Of a DNA stretch of 64,000 nt, positions 24,905 through 35,204 are shown piece by piece. The position numbers and the translations under genes were made by a program. Under the pieces are notes generated by a model. The model searched no databases and was not told the DNA's origin. It saw only the letters and a program-made list of their open reading frames with translations. The stretch's first letter is position 1. Each line of letters opens with the position of its first letter. The DNA comes from JAPPLB01 sp965206655 (GTDB lineage Bacteria > Acidobacteriota > Terriglobia > Bryobacterales > UBA6623), in contig CBDBKC010000038.1 in NCBI GenBank assembly GCA_965206655.1, forward strand, positions 930,001-994,000, written 5' to 3'.

Positions 24905-26533
24905 GTGAGCGCGACTGGGAAGACCGGTTTAGCGAGCGGGGCCGCCCAGGTCCCGAGTTGGTTGGTCACGGCGGGGATCGTGGCGGCGCTGATCGGCCTG
25001 GGGGTCGGGGTTAATCTTCACTACGCCGGCAGAGGATTCATGCCGCTCGACCAATCGGTTGTATTCGATGGCGGCTGGCGGATCTTATCGGGGCAGATTC
25101 CTTATCGCGACTACACCCCGAGGACGGGTTTGGTCCCTTCGTTGTTTCAGGCCTGCTTCTTTGCGGTGTTTGGCGTTACCTGGTTCGCCTACTGTCTCCA
25201 CGCGGCCGTGTTTAACGGCTTGTTTTGTGTCCTGGCATACATGCTCTTAAGGATTCTTGCGGTGACAAAGGCTTGGGCGTTCGCGTGGGCCGCGCTCACT
25301 GCCGTTGTTTTCTATCCCCCGAGCGGAACTCCTTACGTGGAGAACCACGGCTTTTTCTTCGTAATGTGCTTGCTGGTTGCGCTGGTGGGTGTACGCGACG
25401 TATCGAGTCATAGGTTGCGGCGAATCGCGTGGGCGGTTATGCCGTTGGGCTGGCTGCTTGTGTTTCTGAGCAAGCAGAACGTGGCCGCGTTTGCGATTCC
25501 GTCGATTATGATCGCGGGAATCTATTCGGCCCGGAGACCCGCGGAACTTAGAGTCGCGGTGCGATGGATAACGCTGGGCGCCGCGTTGTGTCTCGCGGGG
25601 CTTGTGGCCATCGTGATTGGACTGGATATAGGATTTGGGGTTCTGTGGGGGGACCTTTTTCGGGAAGCGGCTGAGACAGGCGCAGGGCGCTTCAGCAGTG
25701 CGCAACTCGGGGAGCGAGCTAGAGGCATGTTCTGGGGGCCCCGGCCCGTGGCCTCGGTGATCGCGGGGGCACTGGCGGCGGTATTTCTCGTGAAGGTGAC
25801 GGTGAGCCTTGGCGACCCGGCGCGCCGGCGCAGGGCTCTCGAACTGCTACTGGCTGCGTCGTTGATGATCTTGTCTTTGGTATTCATCCTGACGACAGCG
25901 AATCAGCCCTACAACGGGTTGCCCTACTTGTTTGTGTGTCTCGGGATTGTGTTTTCAAGGTTAGAGTTTCTGTTCCCGAGGAATGAGAAAGCCGGCCTTG
26001 TGATGGCGGGGCGGGTTGTGATCCTGCTGCTCAGCGCGTGGTTGGTTCACCGCTTTTCGGAGATCAATGCGCAGCGACGTTTCCACGACATGACATTCGA
26101 GCCTGTGTCCGCTGTGCAGCCTGAAACCGTCGGCCTACGTTTCATGCGTTTACAGGCGTTGCCATCGGAACCCGATCCGGTGAAGGGTCTCGATGATGCG
26201 ATCTCTTTCTTGAGGACTCGGGACAGAAGCTTCTTCCTGTTGGGAGACAGCAGTATTCTCTATGGGCTTACGGAAAAGCCCTCCGTTAGCCCGCAATTGT
26301 TTTTTCATAGCTTGATGCGGCCGGGCGTGTTTACGCCAGCGCGCCGCCGGCACTATGAAGAGCAACTGTCAGAGCGATTTGAGCGCTATGACGTCGGTTT
26401 CATCGTGCTGGAGGGAGAGAAGACCTTCACCGAAGTTCAGCTATCGTCCCTCCCATCTCTCCATCGATTTGTACGTGAGCGATCCGGGCGCGTGCATCAT
26501 TTCGGCCGCTTCCAGGTGGTGGAACTGCCCTGA
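24905..26533 (+). CDS. GT39-like polytopic membrane protein
   Basis: 542 aa from a GTG directly after the previous stop codon. About eleven membrane helices, then a soluble C-terminal part of about 160 residues. The first loop has L-D-Q-S-V-V-F-D-G-G-W-R-I-L-S-G-Q-I-P-Y-R-D-Y, the acidic pattern of GT39-like proteins of unknown acceptor. It is one of two such enzymes in the locus. The tight link to the acyltransferase suggests they modify the same lipid or glycan. Confidence 0.78.
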   Translation: MSATGKTGLASGAAQVPSWLVTAGIVAALIGLGVGVNLHYAGRGFMPLDQSVVFDGGWRILSGQIPYRDYTPRTGLVPSLFQACFFAVFGVTWFAYCLHAAVFNGLFCVLAYMLLRILAVTKAWAFAWAALTAVVFYPPSGTPYVENHGFFFVMCLLVALVGVRDVSSHRLRRIAWAVMPLGWLLVFLSKQNVAAFAIPSIMIAGIYSARRPAELRVAVRWITLGAALCLAGLVAIVIGLDIGFGVLWGDLFREAAETGAGRFSSAQLGERARGMFWGPRPVASVIAGALAAVFLVKVTVSLGDPARRRRALELLLAASLMILSLVFILTTANQPYNGLPYLFVCLGIVFSRLEFLFPRNEKAGLVMAGRVVILLLSAWLVHRFSEINAQRRFHDMTFEPVSAVQPETVGLRFMRLQALPSEPDPVKGLDDAISFLRTRDRSFFLLGDSSILYGLTEKPSVSPQLFFHSLMRPGVFTPARRRHYEEQLSERFERYDVGFIVLEGEKTFTEVQLSSLPSLHRFVRERSGRVHHFGRFQVVELP

Positions 26534-26537
26534 AGGG

Positions 26538-27773
26538 CTACGACGATGTTGATGTCAGCCGTGTAACAGCAGAGCGGACTCGATCGGCGATGAAGGCGAC
26601 GTGTTCCTCCGTGTAGAACTCGTTCCAGGGAAGGACGAGGACACGATCGAGGGCTTCCACAGCCCCGGGATAGTCTTCGCGGCGATAGACGATTGGCGGA
26701 TCTCCATTGCGTTCGCGGCACGAAAAGGGACATTGGCTACGGCCGTAGGTTCGGCGCTCTGCCAGTACTTGGCATTCGAAAGCAAGCTTCTTCACGTACC
26801 GGGGAGAGCTCTGGATTCCATCCCGCGCGAGTGCGGCGCCGATGGCGTCCGGCCCCGCCGCATGGACGGTTCGATCGATGACGAGCGGAAAGCGCCAGTA
26901 GGCGTGTCTGCCACCGGGGGGATCGCCGGGAAGCGAGAGTCCCGGAGTCTCGCTAAGCATTGCGGTCAAACGCGCCGCGGCCTCGCGGCGGCGTTCGACG
27001 CTAGCTTCGAGTTTGGCCAGTTGAGCGCGCGCCACGGCGCCCTGCAGATCGGTCATGCGGTAATTCAGTGCCAGGAAGTAGTGGTCAGGTTGCGCGTCCC
27101 CATATCCCCAACCTTTATCGCTGAAGAGGCGCATCCGGCGGGCGAACTCAGGGTCTGACGTGATAACTGCGCCGCCTTCTCCTGTAGTCATATGCTTACC
27201 CTGCTGGAAGCTGAAGCACCCGATATCGCCGATCGTCCCAACCGCGCGGCCTTTGCTGGTGGCAAGGAAGGCTTGAGCGCAATCTTCAATGACGGGAATA
27301 CCGCGGGAGCGAGCGGCCTGCACGATGACATCGATCTCACACGGCCGCCCGAACAGATGAGTAGCGATGATTGCCTTAGTCCGGGAGTTGATCTGGCTCG
27401 CGACGCTCGCGGGTGTGATATTGAGCGAAACGGGGTCGACGTCGGCGAAGATCGGTATCGCCTGCTGGTAGAGAATGGGAGCGATGGCGCCCATGTCGGT
27501 GATCGGTGTTGTGATGATCTCGTCGCCGGGCTCGGGATTGATGGCGGCGATCGCGGCGTGGATCGCGGCGGTGCCCGAGGTCACGGCACGGCAGGTTTTG
27601 GCGCCGAAGCGGATCGCGAACTCTTCCTCGAACGCTTTGACCTGAGTCCCTCGCGTGCAGTTCAGTACGCCCGAAGCGATGACTTCTTCAAGAAGGCCGA
27701 GTTCTTCGTTTCCAACATCCCGGCCCGTTGCGTTGGCGTCACTAGGGAGCTGCATGCCTACCCGGAACCTCAA
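26538..27773 (-). CDS. DegT/DnrJ/EryC1/StrS family aminotransferase
   Basis: 411 aa, PLP fold type I. The conserved blocks are T-S-G-T-A-A-I-H-A-A (66-75, phosphate binding), V-I-E-D-C-A-Q-A-F (161-169) and F-S-F-Q-Q-G-K-H-M-T-T-G-E-G-G with Lys193 as the Schiff-base lysine. It transfers an amino group to a keto-sugar nucleotide. An amino sugar made here could be the acceptor for the formyltransferase at 20.5 kb. Its 3' end faces the membrane protein gene across only 4 bp. An ATG at 27755 is an alternative start. Confidence 0.9.
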   Translation of the reverse strand: MRFRVGMQLPSDANATGRDVGNEELGLLEEVIASGVLNCTRGTQVKAFEEEFAIRFGAKTCRAVTSGTAAIHAAIAAINPEPGDEIITTPITDMGAIAPILYQQAIPIFADVDPVSLNITPASVASQINSRTKAIIATHLFGRPCEIDVIVQAARSRGIPVIEDCAQAFLATSKGRAVGTIGDIGCFSFQQGKHMTTGEGGAVITSDPEFARRMRLFSDKGWGYGDAQPDHYFLALNYRMTDLQGAVARAQLAKLEASVERRREAAARLTAMLSETPGLSLPGDPPGGRHAYWRFPLVIDRTVHAAGPDAIGAALARDGIQSSPRYVKKLAFECQVLAERRTYGRSQCPFSCRERNGDPPIVYRREDYPGAVEALDRVLVLPWNEFYTEEHVAFIADRVRSAVTRLTSTSS

Positions 27774-27789
27774 AGTCTATCTGTTTTCC

Positions 27790-28767
27790 TCATTGCGCCG
27801 GGGGTCGTATACAAGGGTGCTCGGGGAGCCGGCTCTTGCCGGCTGCCAGGGCGTGCTCTTCCATCGTCACAAGGCGGTAATGTCGGCCAAGCCTATTGAG
27901 CATCCAATCGAGCAGATCCAATTTCCGTTTCACGGGTATTTCGATCCCCGGAAAGAACGATAGACGAGGTGCGTCGGCTGCGTCGATAAAATCGAGCGGG
28001 TGAAGCAGCAGCGAAGGTGAGACAGCGCTCAGGTGGCAAAGCTGGACTGCTGTCGAGAAATAGGCTTTCGCGAGGTTGCTGGAAAAACGACTGGTGAATA
28101 GGATGTAGCTTGCGTGGATGGGGGTTCGCAGTAGCGGCATCGTTGTGACAGGGATCTCGATCAACCCGCCGGCAGGCGGGCCCCAGCGATACGGATTCAG
28201 GGGCCGGAAGCCCTCACTGAAGGCGCCGAAGAGTTGGCTCCGCTGCTGCCGTCCCAATGCGTCAAGCGAAGAGACACGAAAGTAGTATGCACGGGCGAGC
28301 GGGCCGATAAAGGTTGGGATGGTGCTGGCGTCGTAGCGGAAGCCGTTCGTGGCGAGCAGCTCCAGAGCGTTCCGCGAAACGCTGTAGCCGGGTCCGCGGA
28401 AACCGATGGGGCGCTTTCCGGTGGCTTGCTCAATTACATGCTGTGCGCCCAGTACTTCCTTTTCGAGTTCGCCGGCGGAGAGTAAATGCAACCACGGCTG
28501 ATGGCTAAATGAATGGTTGCCGATTTCATGACCGGCGGCGGCAATGTCGGCGAGCGGCCGGCGATTGCGATCGAGGGCGGCATCCTGGCCGACGATGAAG
28601 AAAGTGATCTTCAGGCTACGCTCTCGGAGAAACCGCAGGACGCGGGGCGTCACGACATCGAGGAAGGACGGGTAGGATTCCCAGCCTTTGTCGCCGTGGG
28701 TCCGCAAGTAGGTCCATTCGTTGTCGAGGTCGAGCGACACGCTGGCGACGCGTGAGCCGGCGGTCAT
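27790..28767 (-). CDS. polysaccharide deacetylase (NodB homology, CE4)
   Basis: 325 aa. NodB motifs: S-L-D-L-D-N-E-W (Asp13/Asp15), H80-E-I-G-N-H85-S-F-S-H89 (metal His pair and zinc-binding pattern), F-R-G-P-G-Y-S and F-R-Y-D-A-S-T. It removes N- or O-acetyl groups from a glycan. No signal peptide is seen, as in DUF3473-type deacetylases of exopolysaccharide loci. The ATG overlaps the stop of the upstream amine oxidase by 4 bp, so the pair was once one operon. Confidence 0.9.
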   Translation of the reverse strand: MTAGSRVASVSLDLDNEWTYLRTHGDKGWESYPSFLDVVTPRVLRFLRERSLKITFFIVGQDAALDRNRRPLADIAAAGHEIGNHSFSHQPWLHLLSAGELEKEVLGAQHVIEQATGKRPIGFRGPGYSVSRNALELLATNGFRYDASTIPTFIGPLARAYYFRVSSLDALGRQQRSQLFGAFSEGFRPLNPYRWGPPAGGLIEIPVTTMPLLRTPIHASYILFTSRFSSNLAKAYFSTAVQLCHLSAVSPSLLLHPLDFIDAADAPRLSFFPGIEIPVKRKLDLLDWMLNRLGRHYRLVTMEEHALAAGKSRLPEHPCIRPPAQ

Positions 28768-29438
28768 GCCCCTTGCTCCGGCAGTGTTTCCAGGATGGCA
28801 GGCAGATGCTCACGGGCGAGCGCAATGGTTTCGTTGACGTTCAGCGTGCCGTTGACGATATGTCCGGAATTGAGGATGAACACACCGGGAAGACTGCTGC
28901 GGACGGGCGGTAGGCGTTGCGAGTAGCCGATGGCGGGTAGCGGCATCACGTGGCGAGCTCGCGAGATGCGAAAGGCCAGAACCTGATCGCGGTGGAAGCG
29001 GGGGTACATTCGCGCCAGGCTGCTAAGGAACGTTTCTTGAACCTGTTTGTCAGGGAGATCCCAGAAGGCGTCGTCGGCGCCGAGGTACTTCGGGAGATAA
29101 ACGAGGTTGCGCCCCCCGAACCAACGGCGGTCGACGAAGGAGGACGTTTCAATCACCGCCGTAAAGGGCATAGTGGCATCGGCTATGTTCGTGATGTAGT
29201 GTCCGGCGAGAGGTTCAGAGAGCAACAAGGAAGCACACAGAACCCCGAGATAGCGGACACTGCGGAGTCGCCCTTTTTCCGCGTCCGTGAGGCCGGGACA
29301 GAGCCGAGCCGCAAGCGGCGCCGGTGTTGTAACTATCACAGCGTCGTACTGTCGCGAGCCATTCTCGACTTCGACCGTCACCCCCTTGTCCGGAACGGGC
29401 CTGATGGCTCTGACTCCGGATGATAACGAGATTGAGAC
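28764..29438 (-). pseudogene. FAD amine oxidase/protoporphyrinogen oxidase-like gene, 5' end lost
   Basis: The frame is open from the insertion-sequence junction at 29438 to the stop at 28764 (224 codons). It begins in the middle of the family: G-V-R-A-I-R-P-V-P then G-V-T-V-E-V-E-N-G-S-R-Q-Y-D-A-V-I-V-T-T-P, the FAD-facing strand of flavin amine oxidases. It ends with I-L-N-S-G-H-I-V-N-G-T-L-N-V-N-E-T. The N-terminal Rossmann FAD domain, roughly 200 residues, is missing. It can only be translated from an internal start such as GTG 29381, so it is considered dead. It was joined to the deacetylase by a 4-bp overlap. Confidence 0.85.
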
Positions 29439-30756
29439 ACTACTGTCCGGTTAGAAGTCGAATAGAATCAGCTGGTTGGGGTGATCGAGTAAGTTTTCAT
29501 GGGAGTCTGATGGCTGCAAGGCCTGTAAAATGGGCGTTTTCTCAAATAGGGTAACGCTGAGAATCTGTAGGATTTGGTAGAGACTCGCCTCCAGGCCCAA
29601 CCTCTTCCGCACGATCGCCACCAGCACGTACACCGAGACGGCGATCCAAATCTGGGTCTTCACGGCGTTCTCGCTGGCGCCGTAGAACTTCTTGATCCGC
29701 AAGTGCTGCTTGACCCACTTGAAGAACAGCTCCACCTGCCAGCGCGAACGGTAGATCTCGGCGATGGTCAGTGCCGGGAGCGCGAAGTTGTTGGTCAGGA
29801 ACTTCAGCCGCTTGTTCGTCGCGGCGTCGACGTAGCTGACGCGCCTCAACGGGTCCGGATAGACTTTGGCCGATTCGATGGCAGTCAGTATGACGGTCTG
29901 ATCCGAGCGCACGCCCGTAGATTTGTCGACGGGATGCGAGTAGCGCCGTTGGAGCAAGATGTTCTTCTTGGTTCGCACGACGAAGAACGACGAGCAGAGG
30001 GTGAACACGAAGAGGCGTTCGAAATCCACGTAGGCCCGATCCATAACGTAGAAGGCGCCGGGCTCGGGTAGGAACTCGTCGAGGATGTTGACGTCGTGCG
30101 TTTTGCCGTCGGTAATGCGGATAAACGTGGGGATGTTACCGTGCAGGTCCAACAGCGTGTGCATCTTCACGGCGGCCTTGCGCCGGCGGAACTTGGCCCA
30201 CGGGAACAGCGAGAGGCACAGGTCGATGGTGGTCGAGTCCAGAGCGTAGAGACTTTGATTGAGATCCACGCCGATCGGATCGCGGGCATACAAGGGCCGC
30301 GCGATGCGAATCAAGGCCTGAGCGAAATCGGCATAGATCCGCCAGTCGCGCGACTCGTTAGCGTCGGCCAGTGTCGAGCGCGCGACGTTGCCGCGGAATC
30401 CCATGTGGTAGAGCTTGCCGCCAAGCGAACGCAGGCACGCTTCGATATCGCGGAGGCTTTCGCGGTAGGTCAACTGGGCGAAGGACATCGAGAGGAACTG
30501 ATCCCAGCAGGAGAAGCTGCGCGAGCCCCGCTCGCCATCGTAGCGGGCCACACAGCGCCGGAACTCGCGATCCGGAAGAAAGCTGATCAACTGCGCGAAT
30601 ACGGTGCGGCCCAGATTCATGAGCCATTGTCGGCTCAGGACGGATGACGCTCAAACGGCGCACCGCCGCTCAAATCGCGGCAAGAAAAAACAACACCTAA
30701 CCCACTTTTCTACAACCAGTTGCAGGCCGCCCACCGCTTATCAGCCGGACAGTAGT
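29439..30756 (-). mobile_element. IS4-family insertion sequence, copy 1 (1318 bp, flanks do not match)
   Basis: Perfect 12-bp inverted ends ACTACTGTCCGG / CCGGACAGTAGT. The length equals copy 2 at 35205-36522. The flanks (ATTGAGAC on the left, GATGTGATG on the right) show no target duplication. On both sides the adjacent gene is missing its 5' end. Simple insertion is therefore ruled out. An IS-mediated deletion, or recombination with another copy, is the better reading. Confidence 0.92.
29451..30620 (-). CDS. IS4-family transposase, copy 1
   Basis: 389 aa. N-terminal DUF4372-type region (V-F-A-Q-L-I-S-F-L-P), then the DDE domain: L-Y-A-L-D-S-T-T-I-D (Asp1), F-Y-V-M-D-R-A-Y-V-D-F (Asp2) and the IS4 Y-x2-R-x3-E-x6-K motif in Y-R-S-R-W-Q-V-E-L-F-F-K-W-V-K. 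It differs from copy 2 by one residue (ERGS against DRGS near residue 30). Intact and potentially active. Confidence 0.95.
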   Translation of the reverse strand: MNLGRTVFAQLISFLPDREFRRCVARYDGERGSRSFSCWDQFLSMSFAQLTYRESLRDIEACLRSLGGKLYHMGFRGNVARSTLADANESRDWRIYADFAQALIRIARPLYARDPIGVDLNQSLYALDSTTIDLCLSLFPWAKFRRRKAAVKMHTLLDLHGNIPTFIRITDGKTHDVNILDEFLPEPGAFYVMDRAYVDFERLFVFTLCSSFFVVRTKKNILLQRRYSHPVDKSTGVRSDQTVILTAIESAKVYPDPLRRVSYVDAATNKRLKFLTNNFALPALTIAEIYRSRWQVELFFKWVKQHLRIKKFYGASENAVKTQIWIAVSVYVLVAIVRKRLGLEASLYQILQILSVTLFEKTPILQALQPSDSHENLLDHPNQLILFDF

Positions 30757-32418
30757 GATGTGATGTATTGGTGGCACATAGCAGCAGGGCTTGCCCGAGA
30801 TAGCAAGATCAAGCGTTTTGGGCTAATCGCAACCAACAGCCTCCGGCAGATTTTCAATCGAAGGGTTGTGGAACATCATATGAGGCAGGCCAAACCGCTG
30901 TCGCTCGTATTCGCCGTGCCGGACCACCCCTGGGTCGATAGCGCCGACGGCGCGGCTGTGCGCATTTCGATGACGGTGGGCGAAGGAGGGGAGCACGCGG
31001 GGAAGCTGGCCGTGGTTCTGGAGGAAGGCAAAGGTCAGGGCGAAGGTTCAGCAGTGACCCTACAGACACGCGATGGCAAGCTCCAGTCTGATCTCCGTGT
31101 GGGTGCGAACGTCAGTGCGGCTAGTCCGTTGCTGGCAAACGAGGGCATCAGCTCACCGGGAGTCAAGCTTCACGGATCGGGGTTCATTGTTACTCCCGAA
31201 GAAGCGACACAACTTGGCCTCGGACGAGATTCGGGGCTGGAACAACATATCCGCGAGTACCGTCATGGGCGAGACCTAACCCAAACCCCCCGTGGCGTCA
31301 TGGTCATTGACCTATTTGGTCTGTCAGCAAAGGACGTGCGTGAAAGGTATCCAGATGTCTACCAGAGGGTTCTGGAGCGGGTGAAGCCTGAACGAGAACA
31401 CAACAATAGAGCCAGCTATCGAGAGAATTGGTGGATCTTTGGCGAACCAAGGTCCGAGATAAGACCAGCCTTACGAAATCTCACGCAGTACATAGCTACG
31501 GTAGCCACCAGTAAACACCGTTTCTTCACCTTCTTGAGTACAGCCGTGCTGCCGGATGACGCCCTGATCGCCGTCGCAGTTCCGGATTCATATCACCTCG
31601 GGGTGCTCTCAAGCCGGTTGCATGTTGTTTGGGCTCTCGCTTTAGGCGGTCGGCTTGGAGTCGGCAATGACTCTCGCTACAACAAGACCCGTTGCTTTGA
31701 AACCTTCCCGTTCCCCGACTGCACCGAAGCCCAAGCCTCACGCATCCGCGACCTAGCCGAGCAACTCGATGTCCGCCGCAAACACCGCCAACAACTCCAC
31801 CCCGATCTCACCCTCACCGGCATCTACAACGTCATCGAAACCATCCGCCGGGGCGAAGACCTCACCGCCAAAGACAAGCTCATCCACGAGCAGGGCTTGG
31901 TGACCGTGATCGGCGAACTCCACGACGAGCTCGACGCCACCGTCCTCGAAGCCTACGGCTGGTCCGACCTCGCTCCGGCCCTCATCGGCAAGCCCGGCGG
32001 CACCACCCCCTACCCCCACAAATCCGCCGAACAGACCCAAGCCGAAGAAACCCTGCTGGAGCGCCTCGTCCAGCTCAACGCCGAACGCGCCGCCGAAGAG
32101 CAGCGCGGCATCGTCCGCTGGCTCCGCCCCGACTTCCAAAACCCCCAGGGCCGCACCGCCGGACAGGAATCCCTCATCACCGGCGACGGCCCCGAACCAG
32201 CCCAACCCGCCGCCGGCAAACGCCCCTGGCCCAAACCCCTCTCCGAGCAAGTCCGCGCCGTCCGCGCCGCCCTAACCGAGCAACCCGCGCCCGCCACGCC
32301 GCAACAACTAGCCCGCGCCTTCAAACGAGCCCCCGCCAAACGAGTAGAAGAACTCCTAGAAACCCTAACCGCCCTAGGCCAGGCCCGCAAAACGGACGAC
32401 GACCGCTACACCTCATAA
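30757..32418 (+). pseudogene. DNA methyltransferase (type IIG/MmeI-like class), N-terminal part lost
   Basis: The frame is open from the insertion-sequence junction. It starts in mid-protein with D-V-M-Y-W-W-H-I-A-A-G-L-A and F-G-L-I-A-T-N-S-L-R-Q-I-F-N-R-R, the segment that follows the catalytic N-P-P-Y/F motif in large class I SAM DNA methyltransferases. Further on Y-H-L-G-V-L-S-S-R-L-H-V-V-W and S-R-Y-N-K-T-R-C-F-E-T-F-P-F-P are the target-recognition-linked blocks. About 550 codons remain; the SAM-binding and NPPY region is gone, so it cannot methylate. The last 230 codons use almost only C-ending codons, unlike the first half. Its loss implies loss of a restriction or defence locus. Confidence 0.82.
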
Positions 32419-32682
32419 CAGTGCCATAGCCAGTGAGGCGCCCCGCCGTTCGAGCGGGGAGCCCCTCTTTTCCACTGACATGTCGCATAAAACACCAGTA
32501 ACGCGACCTCGGTTTTGATGACCGCGGCCTTGGCTTCCTCTTGCTCCGGGCGCGGGCGCGGTTCACGTGCAGCCGTCCGCGCACTTACATTCGCTCCGCG
32601 TCGCGGCGACTGCTAGACTTGTCGAACGGCAGCCATGGCCGTTCCAGATCCGTTGACCGCCGGCAAGAAACACGATCCCAGG

Positions 32683-35204
32683 ATGAAATGTCGGACTTCG
32701 TGGGTCGCCGGGATGACATTGCTGGCGGTTGCTATCGGGCTTCCTCATTCCGCTCTAGGGCAGGGCCGCGTCAGCAGCATCTCGGGAACCGTCACGGACA
32801 GCTCGAAGGCCGGGATTCCCGGAGCATCGGTGGCTGTGACGCATGTTGATACAGGCGTCGTACGGTCTTTGACGACCAATGAGAGAGGTCGTTACCGCGC
32901 TGCCTCACTCGAGCTCGGTGAGTACGAGGTGGCGGCGGCGCATGAGGGTTTCCGGCCCGGCTCCCATGAGGGAATTGTTCTGACCCTCGACCGCGAGGCC
33001 GTCGTAGACCTCACTCTTCGGGTAGCGGGCATCACGGAGCAATTGACCGTCACGGCCCGGGCCCGGATCGTCGACGCTTCCGTCGCCGCGGTGTCGAATG
33101 TCGTCGAAGGAAAGGCGATTCGGAATCTTCCGCTGAACGGACGCGACTACGTCCAGCTTGCCACCCTCCAGCCCGGTGTTCTCGTAGCCCGGGCGCAGAA
33201 GCGGGGTGTGAACAGCGGGACGGGCATGCAATTGTCGTTCGCCGGATCTCGGCCTGTTCAGAACAGCTTCCGCCTGGATGGTGTCAGCGTCGCGGATTAC
33301 TCGGGTTCAACACCTGGCAGTATTAACGGTGTGAATCTCGGGGTGGATGCGATTCGGGAGTTTAGCGTGCTGAGCGGCGCGTTCAGCGCGCAATACGGCC
33401 GGGCGTCCGGAGGCGTCATCAATGCTGTCACGCGCTCCGGGACCAACGACCTTCACGGTACGGCCTCTTACTTTCACCGCAACGCCCGACTTGACGCCAG
33501 GAACTTCTTTGATCGCGAGAAACCACCGCCGTTTCGACGTCATCAGTACGGCGGTTCGCTCGGCGGACCGATTGCCCGCCGGAAGACGTTCTTCTTCGTG
33601 AACTATGAAGCCCTTCGGGAGGCGCGCGGGAACACGACGATCGATACGACTCTCAGCGGCGACGCCCGGCAAGGGAACCTCGCGACCGGCCAAGTCTCGG
33701 TGGATCCTGTGATGGCGAGGGTAGCCGAACTTTATCCGATGCCGAACGGTGAAGTCTTCGGTGACACCGGCCTTTTCATCTTCGAGAACGACTTGGTCGC
33801 CAACGAGGACTTCGTGACGACGCGGGTCGATCAGCAGTTGGGCGCTAACGACAAGCTCTTCGTGCGGTATACGTTCGACGAGGCGGATCGTAAGGATGAA
33901 ACGACCTTTGCTGTGAGCGAGAGAATCAGCTCCACTCGCACACAGTCGGCTGCATTGGAGGAGAATCACATCTTCTCCGCGAGTGTGCTCAACTCAGCTC
34001 GTTTCGGCATTGCGAGGCACCACATTTCCAGCGGCGCGACTAGGGCGCAGGTTGCGGGCGTCGATGATGCGAGTCTGGCGTTCCTGCCGGGGGGCAGTAC
34101 CGTCGGCGTGATCGACGTGGGTGGGCTGTCGGAATTTCCCGGTGGAACCGGAGCCCAGGATGCGGACATCAACACCTTCACATCGTTCCAGGGCAGCGAT
34201 CACGTGACCTGGTTGAGTGGCCGCCACTCGATCAAGATCGGGGTCGAGGGAGAACGCACTCACTTCGACACCGACAGTCAGAACCGGGTCCGTGGAGACT
34301 ACCGATTCGCCGGCATCTCGGATTTTCTGACAAATCGTCCGAATCGGTTTCGGTCGCAGCTTCCTGGATCAGATACAGTACGGCAATTTCGGCAGTGGAT
34401 CGTCTCGTCGTATATCCACGACAGTATGAGGGTCTCATCCCGTGTAACGTTTGATTTCGGGTTGCGACACGAGTGGGTCTCCACGCCGGAAGAAAAGAGC
34501 GGAAAGGTCGCGAATCTCGATCGGGTTACGAGCCCGGAGATTCGAGTCGGCGGCCCGTTGTACGACAACCCCTCGGCCCGCAACTTCGCCCCTCGCGCGG
34601 GCGTGGCATGGGACGTCCTGGGGACTGGGGGAACGGTGCTGCGAGCCGGGTACGGCTTGTACCATGACCTTCTGCTATCGAACCACCTTCTGTTGGCGGG
34701 TGTGCGGAACCCCCCTTTCTTCCTCCGCGGCGGCGTTTCAGACCTGGAGCAAGGCAGCTTTCCCCAGAACGGCTTTGTGAGACTGGCCAATGACGGCGCC
34801 GTGACTCCCCGGATTGAGCGCACTCCGCGCGACATTAACCAGCCGTCCGTGCAGCACTGGAATCTGAATCTGCAACAGGAACTGTCGAACGATGTTGTCT
34901 GGAAAGCGGCTTATCTGGGTTCACGCGGAGCACACCTCGTCGTGATTCAGGACGATGCGAATCTGGCGATACCAGATAGGCTCACTGACGGACGCCTCTT
35001 CTTTCCCGAGGATGGAGTGAAGCGGAATCCCAACTTTGGTGGCATTCGCGACCGGATCTCAGCCGGAAACTCGTTCTACCACGGCTTGCAAAGCGAGGTT
35101 CAAATGCGTTGGCGCGAGGGGTTTCAGCTTCAGGCATCGTATAGCTTCGCGAAGAGCATCGATGAGGGGTCTGGGACTTTTGGCGCGGATGAAGGGGCCA
35201 ACAC
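32683..35204 (+). pseudogene. Oar-like TonB-dependent receptor, 5' part (interrupted by IS4)
   Basis: Start at the ATG at 32683, which gives a signal peptide (M-K-C-R-T-S-W-V-A-G-M-T-L-L ... A-L-G-Q); an ATG 16 codons earlier puts it too far in. Then a carboxypeptidase-regulatory-like Ig domain (S-G-T-V-T-D-S-S-K-A-G-I-P-G-A-S), a plug domain (A-I-R-N-L-P-L-N-G-R-D-Y) and the outer-membrane barrel. The coding sequence is cut by the insertion sequence at 35205. Removing it and one copy of the 11-bp duplication rejoins the frame as D-E-G-A-N-T-V-S-L-P and gives 1047 aa. Oar-like receptors are abundant in Acidobacteriota and take up large substrates with TonB/ExbB/ExbD. Confidence 0.92.
35194..35204. 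repeat. 11-bp target duplication, left copy (GGGGCCAACAC)
   Basis: Repeated at 36523-36533 across the insertion sequence. An 11-bp duplication is within the range usual for the IS4 family. Confidence 0.93.

Noticed and set aside
30604..30756. Methyltransferase frame running back through the IS4 end
   Set aside because: These 51 codons are IS sequence; the native gene remnant starts at 30757.
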